DNA of 35,066 bases. It comes from Verrucomicrobiota bacterium (GTDB taxonomy: Bacteria > Verrucomicrobiota > Verrucomicrobiia > CAIQCK01). Where the stretch lies: assembly GCA_026397915.1 (NCBI GenBank), contig JAPLTX010000041.1:1-35066 (forward strand), written 5' to 3'. The notes below the pieces were generated by a model that did not search any database, was not told where the DNA came from, and saw only the letters and a program-made list of their open reading frames with translations. The translations under genes and the position numbers were made by a program. This document shows, one piece after another, positions 7,898 to 15,478 of the stretch; position 1 is the first letter of the stretch; every line of letters begins with the position of its first letter.

Positions 7898-7990
7898 GCC
7901 TAACGACCCAAGCTCAGCGATCCGGCCTGCGGGACGCGTGGATTGCAACCGGAGCGCGATGGCCGGGTTCGCTGGAGCGCATGGTTAGGC
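7898..7990 (-). repeat. attC site of cassette F
   Basis: The clearest site in the array. On the minus strand R'' GCCTAAC is 7990-7984 and R' GTTAGGC is 7904-7898, exact inverse complements. Inner arms (7915-7927 and 7961-7974) pair GGCC-GG and CGCTG with one extra base on one side. Total 93 bp. The stop codon TAA of gene F lies inside the R'' box. Confidence 0.82.
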
Positions 7991-8278
7991 GGCGTCAATC
8001 CAAGTCTTGCTGATGCCTTCATACTCAAACTCCGCTTGGTGCTTCGCATCGTCTAGCGTCTGATGCCAAGTGTCGGTAACAACCTGCCAGTCCACATCGC
8101 AGCCGAACAGGTAAAACGCCTGCTCACGCTCATGGAAGCAAATCATCAAACCGGCCATTGTTCCCATCGGCTTTCCCGCAACTATCTGCTTACACGCGCC
8201 GGTGAATCGGTGGCGCTCATCAATCGGTGAGTAGCAAACCAATCGCTCGTCTCCGCTGACCTCTGGCCGTGATTTCAT
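7985..8278 (-). CDS. Cassette gene F: small soluble protein of unknown function
   Basis: 97 residues from the ATG at 8278 (MKSRPEVSGDERLV), 14 nt after the GTTAGGC box at 8299-8293. It is acidic and rich in aromatics, with no signal or membrane segment. The C-terminal part (FYLFGCDVDWQVVTDTWHQT then LDDAKHQAEFEYEGISKTW) has the look of a small conserved hypothetical family, but I cannot name it. The TAA stop overlaps the attC R'' box. A longer frame to 8350 would translate the attC-like repeat and is not favoured. Confidence 0.68.
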   Translation of the reverse strand: MKSRPEVSGDERLVCYSPIDERHRFTGACKQIVAGKPMGTMAGLMICFHEREQAFYLFGCDVDWQVVTDTWHQTLDDAKHQAEFEYEGISKTWIDAA

Positions 8279-8292
8279 GGGATGTGCGAGCG

Positions 8293-8399
8293 GCCTAACA
8301 TTTAGATTGAGCCTCTGATTTGTCGTATAGCACGGGAGGCATGGCGGCACGTTAGAACTTGCGTCTCGCCGTGTCCAGAGCGTTTCGTGTGCCGGTGGG
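8293..8399 (-). repeat. 107-bp repeat copy 1, containing an attC-like site (8293-8357)
   Basis: Recurs at 8796-8902 with three mismatches. On the minus strand TTCTAAC (8357-8351) and GTTAGGC (8299-8293) flank GCCTC/GAGGC inner arms, giving a short 65-bp attC-like structure with unpaired spacers. It sits just before gene F. The remaining 42 bp have no recognisable gene. Confidence 0.65.
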
Positions 8400-8450
8400 T
8401 CTCAGGATGGTGCCGGCCAAGGCTGACGGAATGGCGGGGGAAGGGGGCGG

Positions 8451-8549
8451 GGCTAACGTAGAAAGCTGAGCCACCGCCGACTCGCGGCGTGAACCGCGAC
8501 AGCGGAACGGAGAGCGCCAACGGCGGTTGGCTGCAGCGACTTGTTAGGC
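8451..8549 (-). repeat. attC site of cassette G
   Basis: On the minus strand R'' GCCTAAC (8549-8543), L'' arm GCAGCCAACCGCCG, L' arm CGGCGGTGGCTCAGC and R' GTTAGCC (8457-8451). The arms pair over about 13 bp with an unpaired base. Total 99 bp. It shares the GCTGCAGC and CTCAGCTT/CTGAGCTT boxes with the sites of E and F. Confidence 0.78.
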
Positions 8550-8553
8550 TCCT

Positions 8554-8790
8554 TCAACATGGCTCATGTTTTAGCCTGCTTGCTATCTTCAGCAGGCGCT
8601 CTTTGAGACTTAACTGCTCCTCTCCAGATGGAGGAGGATAACCCAAAACATATCGCACCATCTCTCTGCGCGCATCTTCCATCTTTTCGTCTTTGTAGTG
8701 GTTCACGGCAATCTTCTGCCAGTCTTCCGGTGAATACGTCCCGTCTGATACCTGTAAAATAAACTGTGCAAGCTCGTCTTTGGTGATCAT
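8554..8790 (-). CDS. Cassette gene G: small helical soluble protein, unknown
   Basis: 78 residues (MITKDELAQFILQVSDGTYS ... LKERLLKIASRLKHEPC). Highly charged, probably helical, with no signal or membrane segment. Size and character resemble small immunity or antitoxin-like proteins, but I see no diagnostic motif and assign no function. The ATG at 8790 is 5 nt after the GTTAGGC box at 8802-8796, and the TGA at 8554 is 4 nt from its attC. The longer frame up to 9054 runs through repeat and terminator sequence and is rejected. Confidence 0.66.
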   Translation of the reverse strand: MITKDELAQFILQVSDGTYSPEDWQKIAVNHYKDEKMEDARREMVRYVLGYPPPSGEEQLSLKERLLKIASRLKHEPC

Positions 8791-8795
8791 AAGGA

Positions 8796-8902
8796 GCCTA
8801 ACATTTAGATCGAGCCTCTGATTTGTCGTATAGCACGGGAGGCATGGCGGCACGTTAGAACTTCCGCCTCGCCGTGTCCAGAGCGTTTCGTGTGCCGGTG
8901 GG
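8796..8902 (-). repeat. 107-bp repeat copy 2, containing an attC-like site (8796-8860)
   Basis: Copy of 8293-8399 displaced by exactly 503 bp, with three mismatches. Its GTTAGGC box (8802-8796) directly precedes gene G. Homology stops at CCGGTGGG, after which unrelated sequence and a strong terminator hairpin follow. Confidence 0.65.
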
Positions 8903-8928
8903 GCATGTTGGAGTGAAGTGTAGAAGGA

Positions 8929-8964
8929 CGCGCCCCGGCGGGCTTGCACTCCCGCCGGGGCGCG
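8929..8964 (-). terminator. Strong GC hairpin downstream of the FN3 gene
   Basis: A perfect 14-bp stem (8929-8942 with 8951-8964, CGCGCCCCGGCGGG) and an 8-nt loop lie about 22 nt after the FN3 stop. The following minus-strand sequence (TCCTTCT) is only weakly T-rich. It plausibly ends transcription of the FN3 gene and shields the cassette array from it. Confidence 0.6.
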
Positions 8965-8986
8965 AGGGGATTCTGTTGCGCCGGGC

Positions 8987-9343
8987 TTACGGGGCCATGC
9001 ACTCGACGGCGCCGCACCATTCGCTCTGGAGGTCGCCGAGGATGGCGCAGACACGGAACCAATACTTGGTGCCGCTGGTGAGGCTCTTGACGGTGAAGCT
9101 GCTGTTGTTGGTGAAGCCTGCGTCCCGCCAGCCGGCTTCGTTCATCGGGTCGTTGCAGACCTGCACCTTGAAACTGCGGCCGCGTTGGGCGTGCCACATG
9201 AGGTCCATGCAGCCGCTGTGGTCGCCCATGGTGGCGGCGAACTTCGTGGGCGGCACGGGCGGGGCGGCGGGGCCGGAGGTCCCGAACCACCGGGCGGCGG
9301 ACGGTAGAGCCGGATCGCTGGGCCGGCTGGGGGATTGAAACAA
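8987..9343 (-). CDS. Fibronectin type III domain protein, short, probably N-terminally truncated
   Basis: 118 residues. The C-terminal about 70 match an FN3 domain: MWHAQRGRSFKVQVCNDP, GWRDAGFTNNSSFTVKSL, TSGTKYWFRVCAI. FN3 domains are beta sandwiches common in secreted or surface proteins. The first about 35 residues are Pro/Ala/Ser-rich low complexity and the start is uncertain; no signal peptide is visible, so the gene may have lost its 5' part next to the repeat-rich region at 9350-9900. Downstream is a strong terminator. Function is unknown. Confidence 0.55.
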   Translation of the reverse strand: MFQSPSRPSDPALPSAARWFGTSGPAAPPVPPTKFAATMGDHSGCMDLMWHAQRGRSFKVQVCNDPMNEAGWRDAGFTNNSSFTVKSLTSGTKYWFRVCAILGDLQSEWCGAVECMAP

Positions 9344-9471
9344 GGGCGGTTACCAAGCCTCAGACGCTTGAAAGTGGCTATTTTTGCACAGGGGAATGCC
9401 TATTCAGGCACGGAAAATGGGTTTTGGGGCCAAAAACATGCTTTTGGGGCCTTGGACCTTGGATTATTCGT

Positions 9472-9592
9472 CGCTTTCCTTGCAAGGGGAGACGCTTTCC
9501 TTGCAAGGGGAGACGCTTTCCTTGCAAGGGGAGACGCTTTCCTTGCAAGGGGAGACGCTTTCCTTGTAAGGGGAGACGCTTTCCTTGCAAGG
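9472..9592. repeat. Tandem array of a 21-bp unit, each with a 10-bp palindrome
   Basis: Five complete units (CGCTTTCCTTGCAAGGGGAG plus A; starts 9472, 9493, 9514, 9535, 9556) and a partial sixth at 9577. Each contains the self-complementary CCTTGCAAGG; unit five has one change (TTGTAAGG). A related 12-bp palindrome ACCTTGCAAGGT follows at 9603-9614. As 21 is a multiple of three, all six frames stay open, which explains spurious repeat-rich reading frames. No spacers are present, so it is not CRISPR. Confidence 0.85.
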
Positions 9593-10037
9593 TAAATGGC
9601 GGACCTTGCAAGGTCAGGGGCTTTTTTTGGCCTTTCTGTCATGGACCTCGGAAGGTCCAAGCCGGACTTTGGCTTGTCAAAGGCTGACAAAACCAAGTCG
9701 AAGACGGAAAACGCCCTTTCGACGGCATCTGGCACTTCATGACGGGCATCCAGTTGTAGAGTCGGGCGTCTCGCCCGAATGTCTTGTAGTCGGGCTGTCC
9801 CGGCCGACAGGACTTGTCCGCTGCGGCTCGGCCGAGACGGCCGACCCTACACTTGGCGAAGAAAAGGTGGAGCGCGACCTCCGGGCGCGCTAGACTTGGA
9901 CTCAACAACAGCCACCGCGCCCGGAGGGCGCGGTCCACCATGCAGGACTGCGCCGCGTAGGTGGAGAGCCTGCAAGCAGCACGGGTGGGGCAGATGGTTT
10001 CAGCGTTTGCATATACCTGCTTGTCGAAGAATATCGT
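9593..10037. other. Gene-free repeat-rich interval with REP-like hairpins
   Basis: No credible gene. It holds GTAG-headed hairpins at 9756-9778 (TCGGGC/GCCCGA stem), 9786-9809 and, inverted, 9828-9850 (GTAGGGTCGGCC on the minus strand), forming a REP-like cluster. A separate hairpin (9915-9922 with 9926-9933, CCGCGCCC/GGGCGCGG) lies closer to the protease gene. Confidence 0.6.
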
Positions 10038-10916
10038 ATGAACTCGACCCACTGCAAATTGATCGCCCTTCTCATCGCCGCGGCCACGCACCTGTCTGCC
10101 GCCGAGAGCCTCCCGCTGCCCACGGTTCTGATGCGCTCGACGTTCAAGCTACAGGGACCGACCACGACGCAGGGCAGGCAGAGCGTCGGCACGGTCTTCA
10201 TCCTGGCGCAGCCCGACCCGACGGATTCGAAGATGAATCATTACGTGATGGTCACCGCCGCGCATGTGTTGGAGCATATCAGGGGCGAGAAGGCCACGCT
10301 GTTCCTGCGCACGGTGAAGGAGGATGGATTTGAGAGGCTGCAGCACACAATCACGATCCGGGAGAAGGAGAAGCCGTTGTGGACGCGCCACCCGGAGGCG
10401 GACGTGGCGGCGATGCGCGTGGCCTTGCCGAAGAACGCCGACCTCAAGCTGGTCTCCACACAACTGCTGGCCACCGACGAACTGTTGGAGCGCTACCGCA
10501 TCGGCCCCGGCGAGGAGTTGATGGTGCTCGGCTATCCGCGCGCCACCGAAGCCAACGCGGCCGGCTTCCCGATCCTGCGGAGCGGACGCATCGCCGGCTA
10601 TCCGCTGACGCCGACGGCCAAGACCAAGACCTTCCCGCTCGACTTCCAGGTGTTCCAAGGCAACAGCGGCGGGCCGGTGTTCCTCTACGCGCCGAACCGA
10701 GCCTATGACGAAAAGGGGCGTCCGCGCACCGTGCAGTGCGTGATGGGACTGGTGTCGAACGAAAAGGCTATCCTCGAAAAGACCAAGGCGCCGAACGGCG
10801 AGACGACGACGAAGAAGCAATCCTTGGGCATCGGCGGCATCGTGCATGCCAGTTTCATCCGCGAAGTGCTGAACCGCCTGCCGCCCCTGCCAAAACCGGA
10901 CGCCGCCTTGGAATAG
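10038..10916 (+). CDS. Secreted trypsin-like serine protease
   Basis: 292 residues with a signal peptide (about 1-22, cut near HLSAA-ES). The chymotrypsin-fold catalytic triad is legible: H76 in VTAAHVL, D122 in EADVAAMRV, and S210 in FQGNSGGPVF. The family hydrolyses peptide bonds, here in the periplasm or outside. No PDZ domain follows, unlike DegP/HtrA proteins. Substrate is unknown. The ATG at 10038 gives the signal sequence directly; the ribosome site is weak. It converges on the pfkB-type kinase gene with a 31-bp gap and has the repeat cluster upstream, so it is probably transcribed alone. Confidence 0.85.
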   Translation: MNSTHCKLIALLIAAATHLSAAESLPLPTVLMRSTFKLQGPTTTQGRQSVGTVFILAQPDPTDSKMNHYVMVTAAHVLEHIRGEKATLFLRTVKEDGFERLQHTITIREKEKPLWTRHPEADVAAMRVALPKNADLKLVSTQLLATDELLERYRIGPGEELMVLGYPRATEANAAGFPILRSGRIAGYPLTPTAKTKTFPLDFQVFQGNSGGPVFLYAPNRAYDEKGRPRTVQCVMGLVSNEKAILEKTKAPNGETTTKKQSLGIGGIVHASFIREVLNRLPPLPKPDAALE

Positions 10917-10947
10917 AAGTGATCTATTCGGAAGCGGTCTACTTCAC

Positions 10948-11856
10948 TCACGGGGCGTGGAACTTGCTCAGTCGGACGAACTCGGCGTAACGACGACTAA
11001 TATCCGCATTGCGGAGGCGTTCGAGGCGGTTGAGGCTGAAGCTCTCGACGTTGAAGCTGGCCACGACGCTGCCGTGGACGATGGCGCGGCGCAGGACGGC
11101 GGGGGTGGCCCGGCCCGCGCGCGCGACGTAGCCGATGAGCGCGCCCGCAAAGCAGTCGCCCGCGCCGGTCGGGTCGTGGATGTCCTCCAGCGGGTAGGCC
11201 GGGGCGCTGAAGAAGTCGCCGTTGGAGAAGAGGAGGGCGCCGTGCTCGCCTTTCTTGATGACGGCGAACTTCGGTCCCATGCGGAGGAGTGCGCGGCCGG
11301 CTTTGATGAGGCTGGTCTCGCCGGTGAGCTGGCGGGCCTCGCTGTCGTTGAGGCAGAGGGCGTCCACGCGCTTGAGGAGCTTCATCAGGTCGGGCCGGGC
11401 GGTCTCGATCCAGAGGTCCATGGTGTCGGCGAGGATGAACTTCGGCCGGCGCACCTGGTCGAGGACGCGATGCTGGAGGGAGGGATGGATGTTGCCGAGC
11501 ATGACGAACGGCGCGGTGGCGTAGTTCGCGGGCAGGGTGGGGTTGAACTTCTCGAAGACGTTGAGGGCGACGGAGAGGGTGCGGCGGGTGTTGTAGTCCC
11601 ACTCATAGACGCCGGCCCAGCGGAAGGTCTTGCCCTCGGCCACCTGGAGGCCGGCGAGGTCAATGCCGCGCTTGCGCAGGAGGTTGGTGAACTTCCTGGG
11701 GAAATCGGTGCCGACGACGCCGACGAGCTTGACCGGCGCGAAGAAGCTGGCGGCGACGCTGGCGTAGCTGGCCGAGCCGCCCAGCATGTCGGCGTGGGTC
11801 TCGACCGGCGTCTGCACGGTGTCCAACGCGATAGATCCAACAATGACAACGCTCAT
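10948..11856 (-). CDS. PfkB-family carbohydrate/nucleoside kinase
   Basis: 302 residues, ribokinase fold. The N-terminal substrate-binding motif is GGSASYASVAAS (residues 26-37). The C-terminal PfkB signature DPTGAGDCFAGAL (228-240) carries the catalytic base D234 and anion hole. The family phosphorylates sugars, nucleosides or related alcohols with ATP; the substrate cannot be read from sequence. It is downstream of thiE in the same direction (59-bp gap containing a REP-like hairpin). Thiamine-pathway kinases such as ThiD and ThiK are not the same type, so a thiamine role is only a thought from context. Confidence 0.85.
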   Translation of the reverse strand: MSVVIVGSIALDTVQTPVETHADMLGGSASYASVAASFFAPVKLVGVVGTDFPRKFTNLLRKRGIDLAGLQVAEGKTFRWAGVYEWDYNTRRTLSVALNVFEKFNPTLPANYATAPFVMLGNIHPSLQHRVLDQVRRPKFILADTMDLWIETARPDLMKLLKRVDALCLNDSEARQLTGETSLIKAGRALLRMGPKFAVIKKGEHGALLFSNGDFFSAPAYPLEDIHDPTGAGDCFAGALIGYVARAGRATPAVLRRAIVHGSVVASFNVESFSLNRLERLRNADISRRYAEFVRLSKFHAP

Positions 11857-11882
11857 GATTTATTCCTGGTTTGGTTTCTTCT

Positions 11883-11906
11883 GTAGCGGCGGTCTATGAC
11901 CGCCGG
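11883..11906 (+). repeat. GTAG-headed REP-like hairpin between thiE and the kinase gene
   Basis: GTAG followed by an 8-bp stem CGGCGGTC/GACCGCCG (11887-11894, 11898-11905) with a TAT loop. It is similar to 4994-5017. Lying inside a putative operon, it could stabilise the upstream message or dampen read-through. Confidence 0.55.
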
Positions 11907-11915
11907 CTGTTGCTG

Positions 11916-12590
11916 TTAAGTCCGAGTCGGCGATAGGAGGCCGCTGTTGCGTCTCCGCTGGGAGATTGCGGTTTTGAACTCGCGGGCTGCCGCAGTGACG
12001 TCGGCCGCGCAAAGAATGGCCGAGACGACGGCGATGCGTCGTGCGCCGCTATTCACAACCTCCGCGACGTTCTCCATGGTGATGCCGCCGATGGCAAACG
12101 CCGGCAGATGGACCAAGCCCGCCACGTTGTTCAGCGTCGCGAGGCCGATGGGCGCGGCGGTGGGCTTGGTGCCGGTGGCAAAGAGAGGGCCGATGCCGAT
12201 GTAGTCGGGCGCGAGCAGTTCGGCGGCCTTGGCCTGCGCGAGGGAGTGCGTGGAGACGCCAACGATCGCGGCGGGGCCGAGCCGTGCACGCGCGGAGGCG
12301 ACGGTCGTTATTCTCAGATCTTCCTGACCGAGATGGACGCCGTCGGCTCCGACTTCGCGCGCGATGGCGACGTGGTCGTTGATGATGAGGGGCACGCCGG
12401 CAGCACGGGTGATTGGCAGGACACGGCGGCCGACGGCTGCGATGGCGTTGTCGCACCAGTTTTTGGCGCGAAGCTGAATGATGTCCACGCCGCCGAGGAT
12501 GAGTTCGCGAGCAAAGTCAACGGGATCGCGCGCTCCGAGGTAGGCCGCGTCGAGGAAACCGTAGAGGCGACAGTCCGCAATCGGCCTCAT
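11916..12590 (-). CDS. thiE: thiamine-phosphate synthase
   Basis: ThiE joins HMP pyrophosphate and the thiazole phosphate to give thiamine phosphate. The 224-residue TIM-barrel protein shows family motifs in order: IQLRAKNW, PLIINDHVAIAREVGADGVH, LGQEDL, VGVSTHS, YIGIGPLFATGTKPTA and AIGGITMENV. The start at 12590 is 3 bp from the accC stop, so it is translationally close to accC. No other thiamine gene and no TPP riboswitch are visible in the window. The pairing with accC is unusual and may reflect only lineage-specific gene order. Confidence 0.92.
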   Translation of the reverse strand: MRPIADCRLYGFLDAAYLGARDPVDFARELILGGVDIIQLRAKNWCDNAIAAVGRRVLPITRAAGVPLIINDHVAIAREVGADGVHLGQEDLRITTVASARARLGPAAIVGVSTHSLAQAKAAELLAPDYIGIGPLFATGTKPTAAPIGLATLNNVAGLVHLPAFAIGGITMENVAEVVNSGARRIAVVSAILCAADVTAAAREFKTAISQRRRNSGLLSPTRT

Positions 12591-12593
12591 GAC

Positions 12594-13967
<1,374 letters not shown>

Positions 13968-14009
13968 GACGCAGGAAAACGAGTCGGGATCAACGCAGCG
14001 GCGGTGGCA

Positions 14010-14480
14010 TCAGGCGGTCTTGCGCACGCGGAACAGCGGCTGGCCGAATTCAACGGCCTTGGCGTTCTCCGCGAGCACCTCGGTAATGACGCCTTTGACC
14101 TCCGCTTTAATCTCGTTCATCACCTTCATTGCCTCGATGATGCAAACGACGGTTTCCTCGTTGACCGCCGCGCCCACCTCGAGAAATGGCGCCGCTTCGG
14201 GTGAGGGAGCGCGGTAGAACGTGCCGACCATTGGCGACTTGATGTCGATGGTGTCTGCCGGAGCTGCGGGGGCGGCAGCGGGCGCAGCGACCGGCGCGGC
14301 GGGCGCAACCATCATGGGCGCAGCCTGCACCGGCAGCGGTATGACCGCGGTGTCGGATCCGGCGGAGCCGTTCGGGCCGCGCTTGATGCGAATCTTGCCG
14401 CCTTCGCGCTCCAGCTCGAACTCCGTCAGCTCGTTGCGTTTCATCAACGCTATAATTTGTTTGATCTCTTCGAGATCCAC
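14010..14480 (-). CDS. accB: acetyl-CoA carboxylase, biotin carboxyl carrier protein
   Basis: 156 residues. An N-terminal helical segment ([20 protein letters not shown]) is followed by a flexible Ala/Pro linker (about 48-76). The C-terminal biotinyl domain holds EAMKVMN, with K119 as the biotin acceptor. It carries carboxybiotin between AccC and the carboxyltransferase. It sits between aroQ (60 bp upstream) and accC (42 bp downstream), an order seen in many bacteria. Confidence 0.96.
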   Translation of the reverse strand: MDLEEIKQIIALMKRNELTEFELEREGGKIRIKRGPNGSAGSDTAVIPLPVQAAPMMVAPAAPVAAPAAAPAAPADTIDIKSPMVGTFYRAPSPEAAPFLEVGAAVNEETVVCIIEAMKVMNEIKAEVKGVITEVLAENAKAVEFGQPLFRVRKTA

Positions 14481-14540
14481 GTAATGTCTCCTCAGATACG
14501 GAACTTGGGCTGGGAACCTATCAGGGACGCAGCAGGAAAA

Positions 14541-14990
14541 TCAAGGTTGTTTTCGGGTGGCTTTTGCCAGCGCCACAGCCGCGTCGAGTCCGAGCAGGTA
14601 GCTGAGCGGGCCAAAACCGCAAATCTGGCCGGCGCACACCGGCGCGGTCAGCGACCGATGCCGAAAATCTTCCCGCGCATGGATATTGGAAAGGTGGATC
14701 TCCACCGTCGGTAATCCCACCGCCGCAATCGCGTCACGCAACGCCACGCTAGTGTGCGTGTAGGCGGCTGGATTGATGACAATGGCGCCGTAGCGGCCGG
14801 GCGCGGCACCGATCAGGTCCACCAGCTTGCCCTCGTGGTTGGATTGGCAAAAATCCACGTCCACACGAAGCGAGCGGGCGTGTTGGAGCACCCGCTTCTT
14901 GATCTCAGCGAGGCTGGTGCGCCCATAAATGCCGGTTTCGCGCCGGCCAAGCAGGTTTAGATTTGGGCCGTTGATGAAAAGAATTCTCAC
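14541..14990 (-). CDS. aroQ: type II 3-dehydroquinate dehydratase
   Basis: AroQ dehydrates 3-dehydroquinate in the shikimate pathway. From the GTG at 14990 the protein is 149 residues, the normal length, and starts [15 protein letters not shown]. The longer frame to 15125 adds 45 non-family residues. Catalytic Tyr22 ([10 protein letters not shown]), Asn73/Tyr77 ([16 protein letters not shown]) and His99 (VEIHLSN) are present. It is the first gene of the aroQ-accB-accC-thiE-kinase series. An imperfect palindrome at 15061-15081 lies about 70 bp upstream. Confidence 0.95.
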   Translation of the reverse strand: MRILFINGPNLNLLGRRETGIYGRTSLAEIKKRVLQHARSLRVDVDFCQSNHEGKLVDLIGAAPGRYGAIVINPAAYTHTSVALRDAIAAVGLPTVEIHLSNIHAREDFRHRSLTAPVCAGQICGFGPLSYLLGLDAAVALAKATRKQP

Positions 14991-15478
14991 GCGGGCGAGT
15001 CTAGCAACTCCGCAGCCGAAGTCCAGCCTCCACGCAACCGCTACGCAACGACATGCGCTTTGCATTTGCAATGGCAATGCACGATGAAGTTGTGGGCTAT
15101 GCACGGCTGCCTGCAACCGTAGCACTTCTGCTAGTTTCCGTTTTCACCCGCAAATCCAAGTAAACAGCGGTTTTCCATCCGCTCCCGCTGCCGCTTTCTT
15201 CCCGATGGCACCGCGCCTGCACGAAACGAGCCGACACCAGTCTAGGACGGCCATGAAGCCAAATACGTTATTCGAAACCGCAGAGGGTAGAGCGACGACA
15301 GCACTTCATAGAGTGTTGTGTGAGTGCTTGCGGAGCTTGAGCCGAGATGATGCTTGGCAGGAAGGGGCGCAATCCCGTCGGGTCAACCACAGTTTGAGCT
15401 TTTATCTGTTGGCCTCCGCATCACTTATTCCGAGCTTGGCAACGTCCAGATCCCGCTTTAGAAGGGGGGTGGCTGGCT
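14991..15478. other. Divergent intergenic region, aroQ / hybrid kinase
   Basis: 488 bp between divergent genes that must hold both promoters. I see one imperfect palindrome, TGCATTTGCAATGGCAATGC plus A (15061-15081), that could be an operator for aroQ. A plus frame at 15205-15486 has no family resemblance and overlaps the kinase start, so I do not call it. Confidence 0.45.

Larger units (their letters stand above)
4522..8902 (-). mobile_element. Gene-cassette array, CALIN-like (attC sites without a visible integrase)
   Basis: Seven small genes (A-G) all lie on the minus strand, each separated from the next by an imperfect palindrome. The sites at 7461-7586, 7898-7990 and 8451-8549 share outer boxes GCCTAAC/GTTRRSC and inner boxes built around CTGCAGCSAACC and GGTGAGCTT-like arms, with an unpaired extra base in one arm. 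These are hallmarks of integron attC recombination sites. Genes start 5-17 nt after a GTTAGG box, and stop codons fall in or just before the opposing YAAC box, as in integron cassettes. The left part (A-D) carries more degenerate or different palindromes and is bounded by the carB duplication. No intI or attI is present in the window. Extent is approximate. Confidence 0.72.

Noticed and set aside
9472..9592. Possible CRISPR array
   Set aside because: Units are directly adjacent with no variable spacers and no cas genes are present.
9335..9735. Repeat proteins (QGETLSL or ARKASPL type) in several frames
   Set aside because: All six frames are open because the 21-bp unit is a multiple of three; no start signals or flanking domain support coding.
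10149..10847. 232-codon minus-strand frame opposite the serine protease
   Set aside because: Antisense shadow; the plus strand shows an intact catalytic triad and signal peptide.
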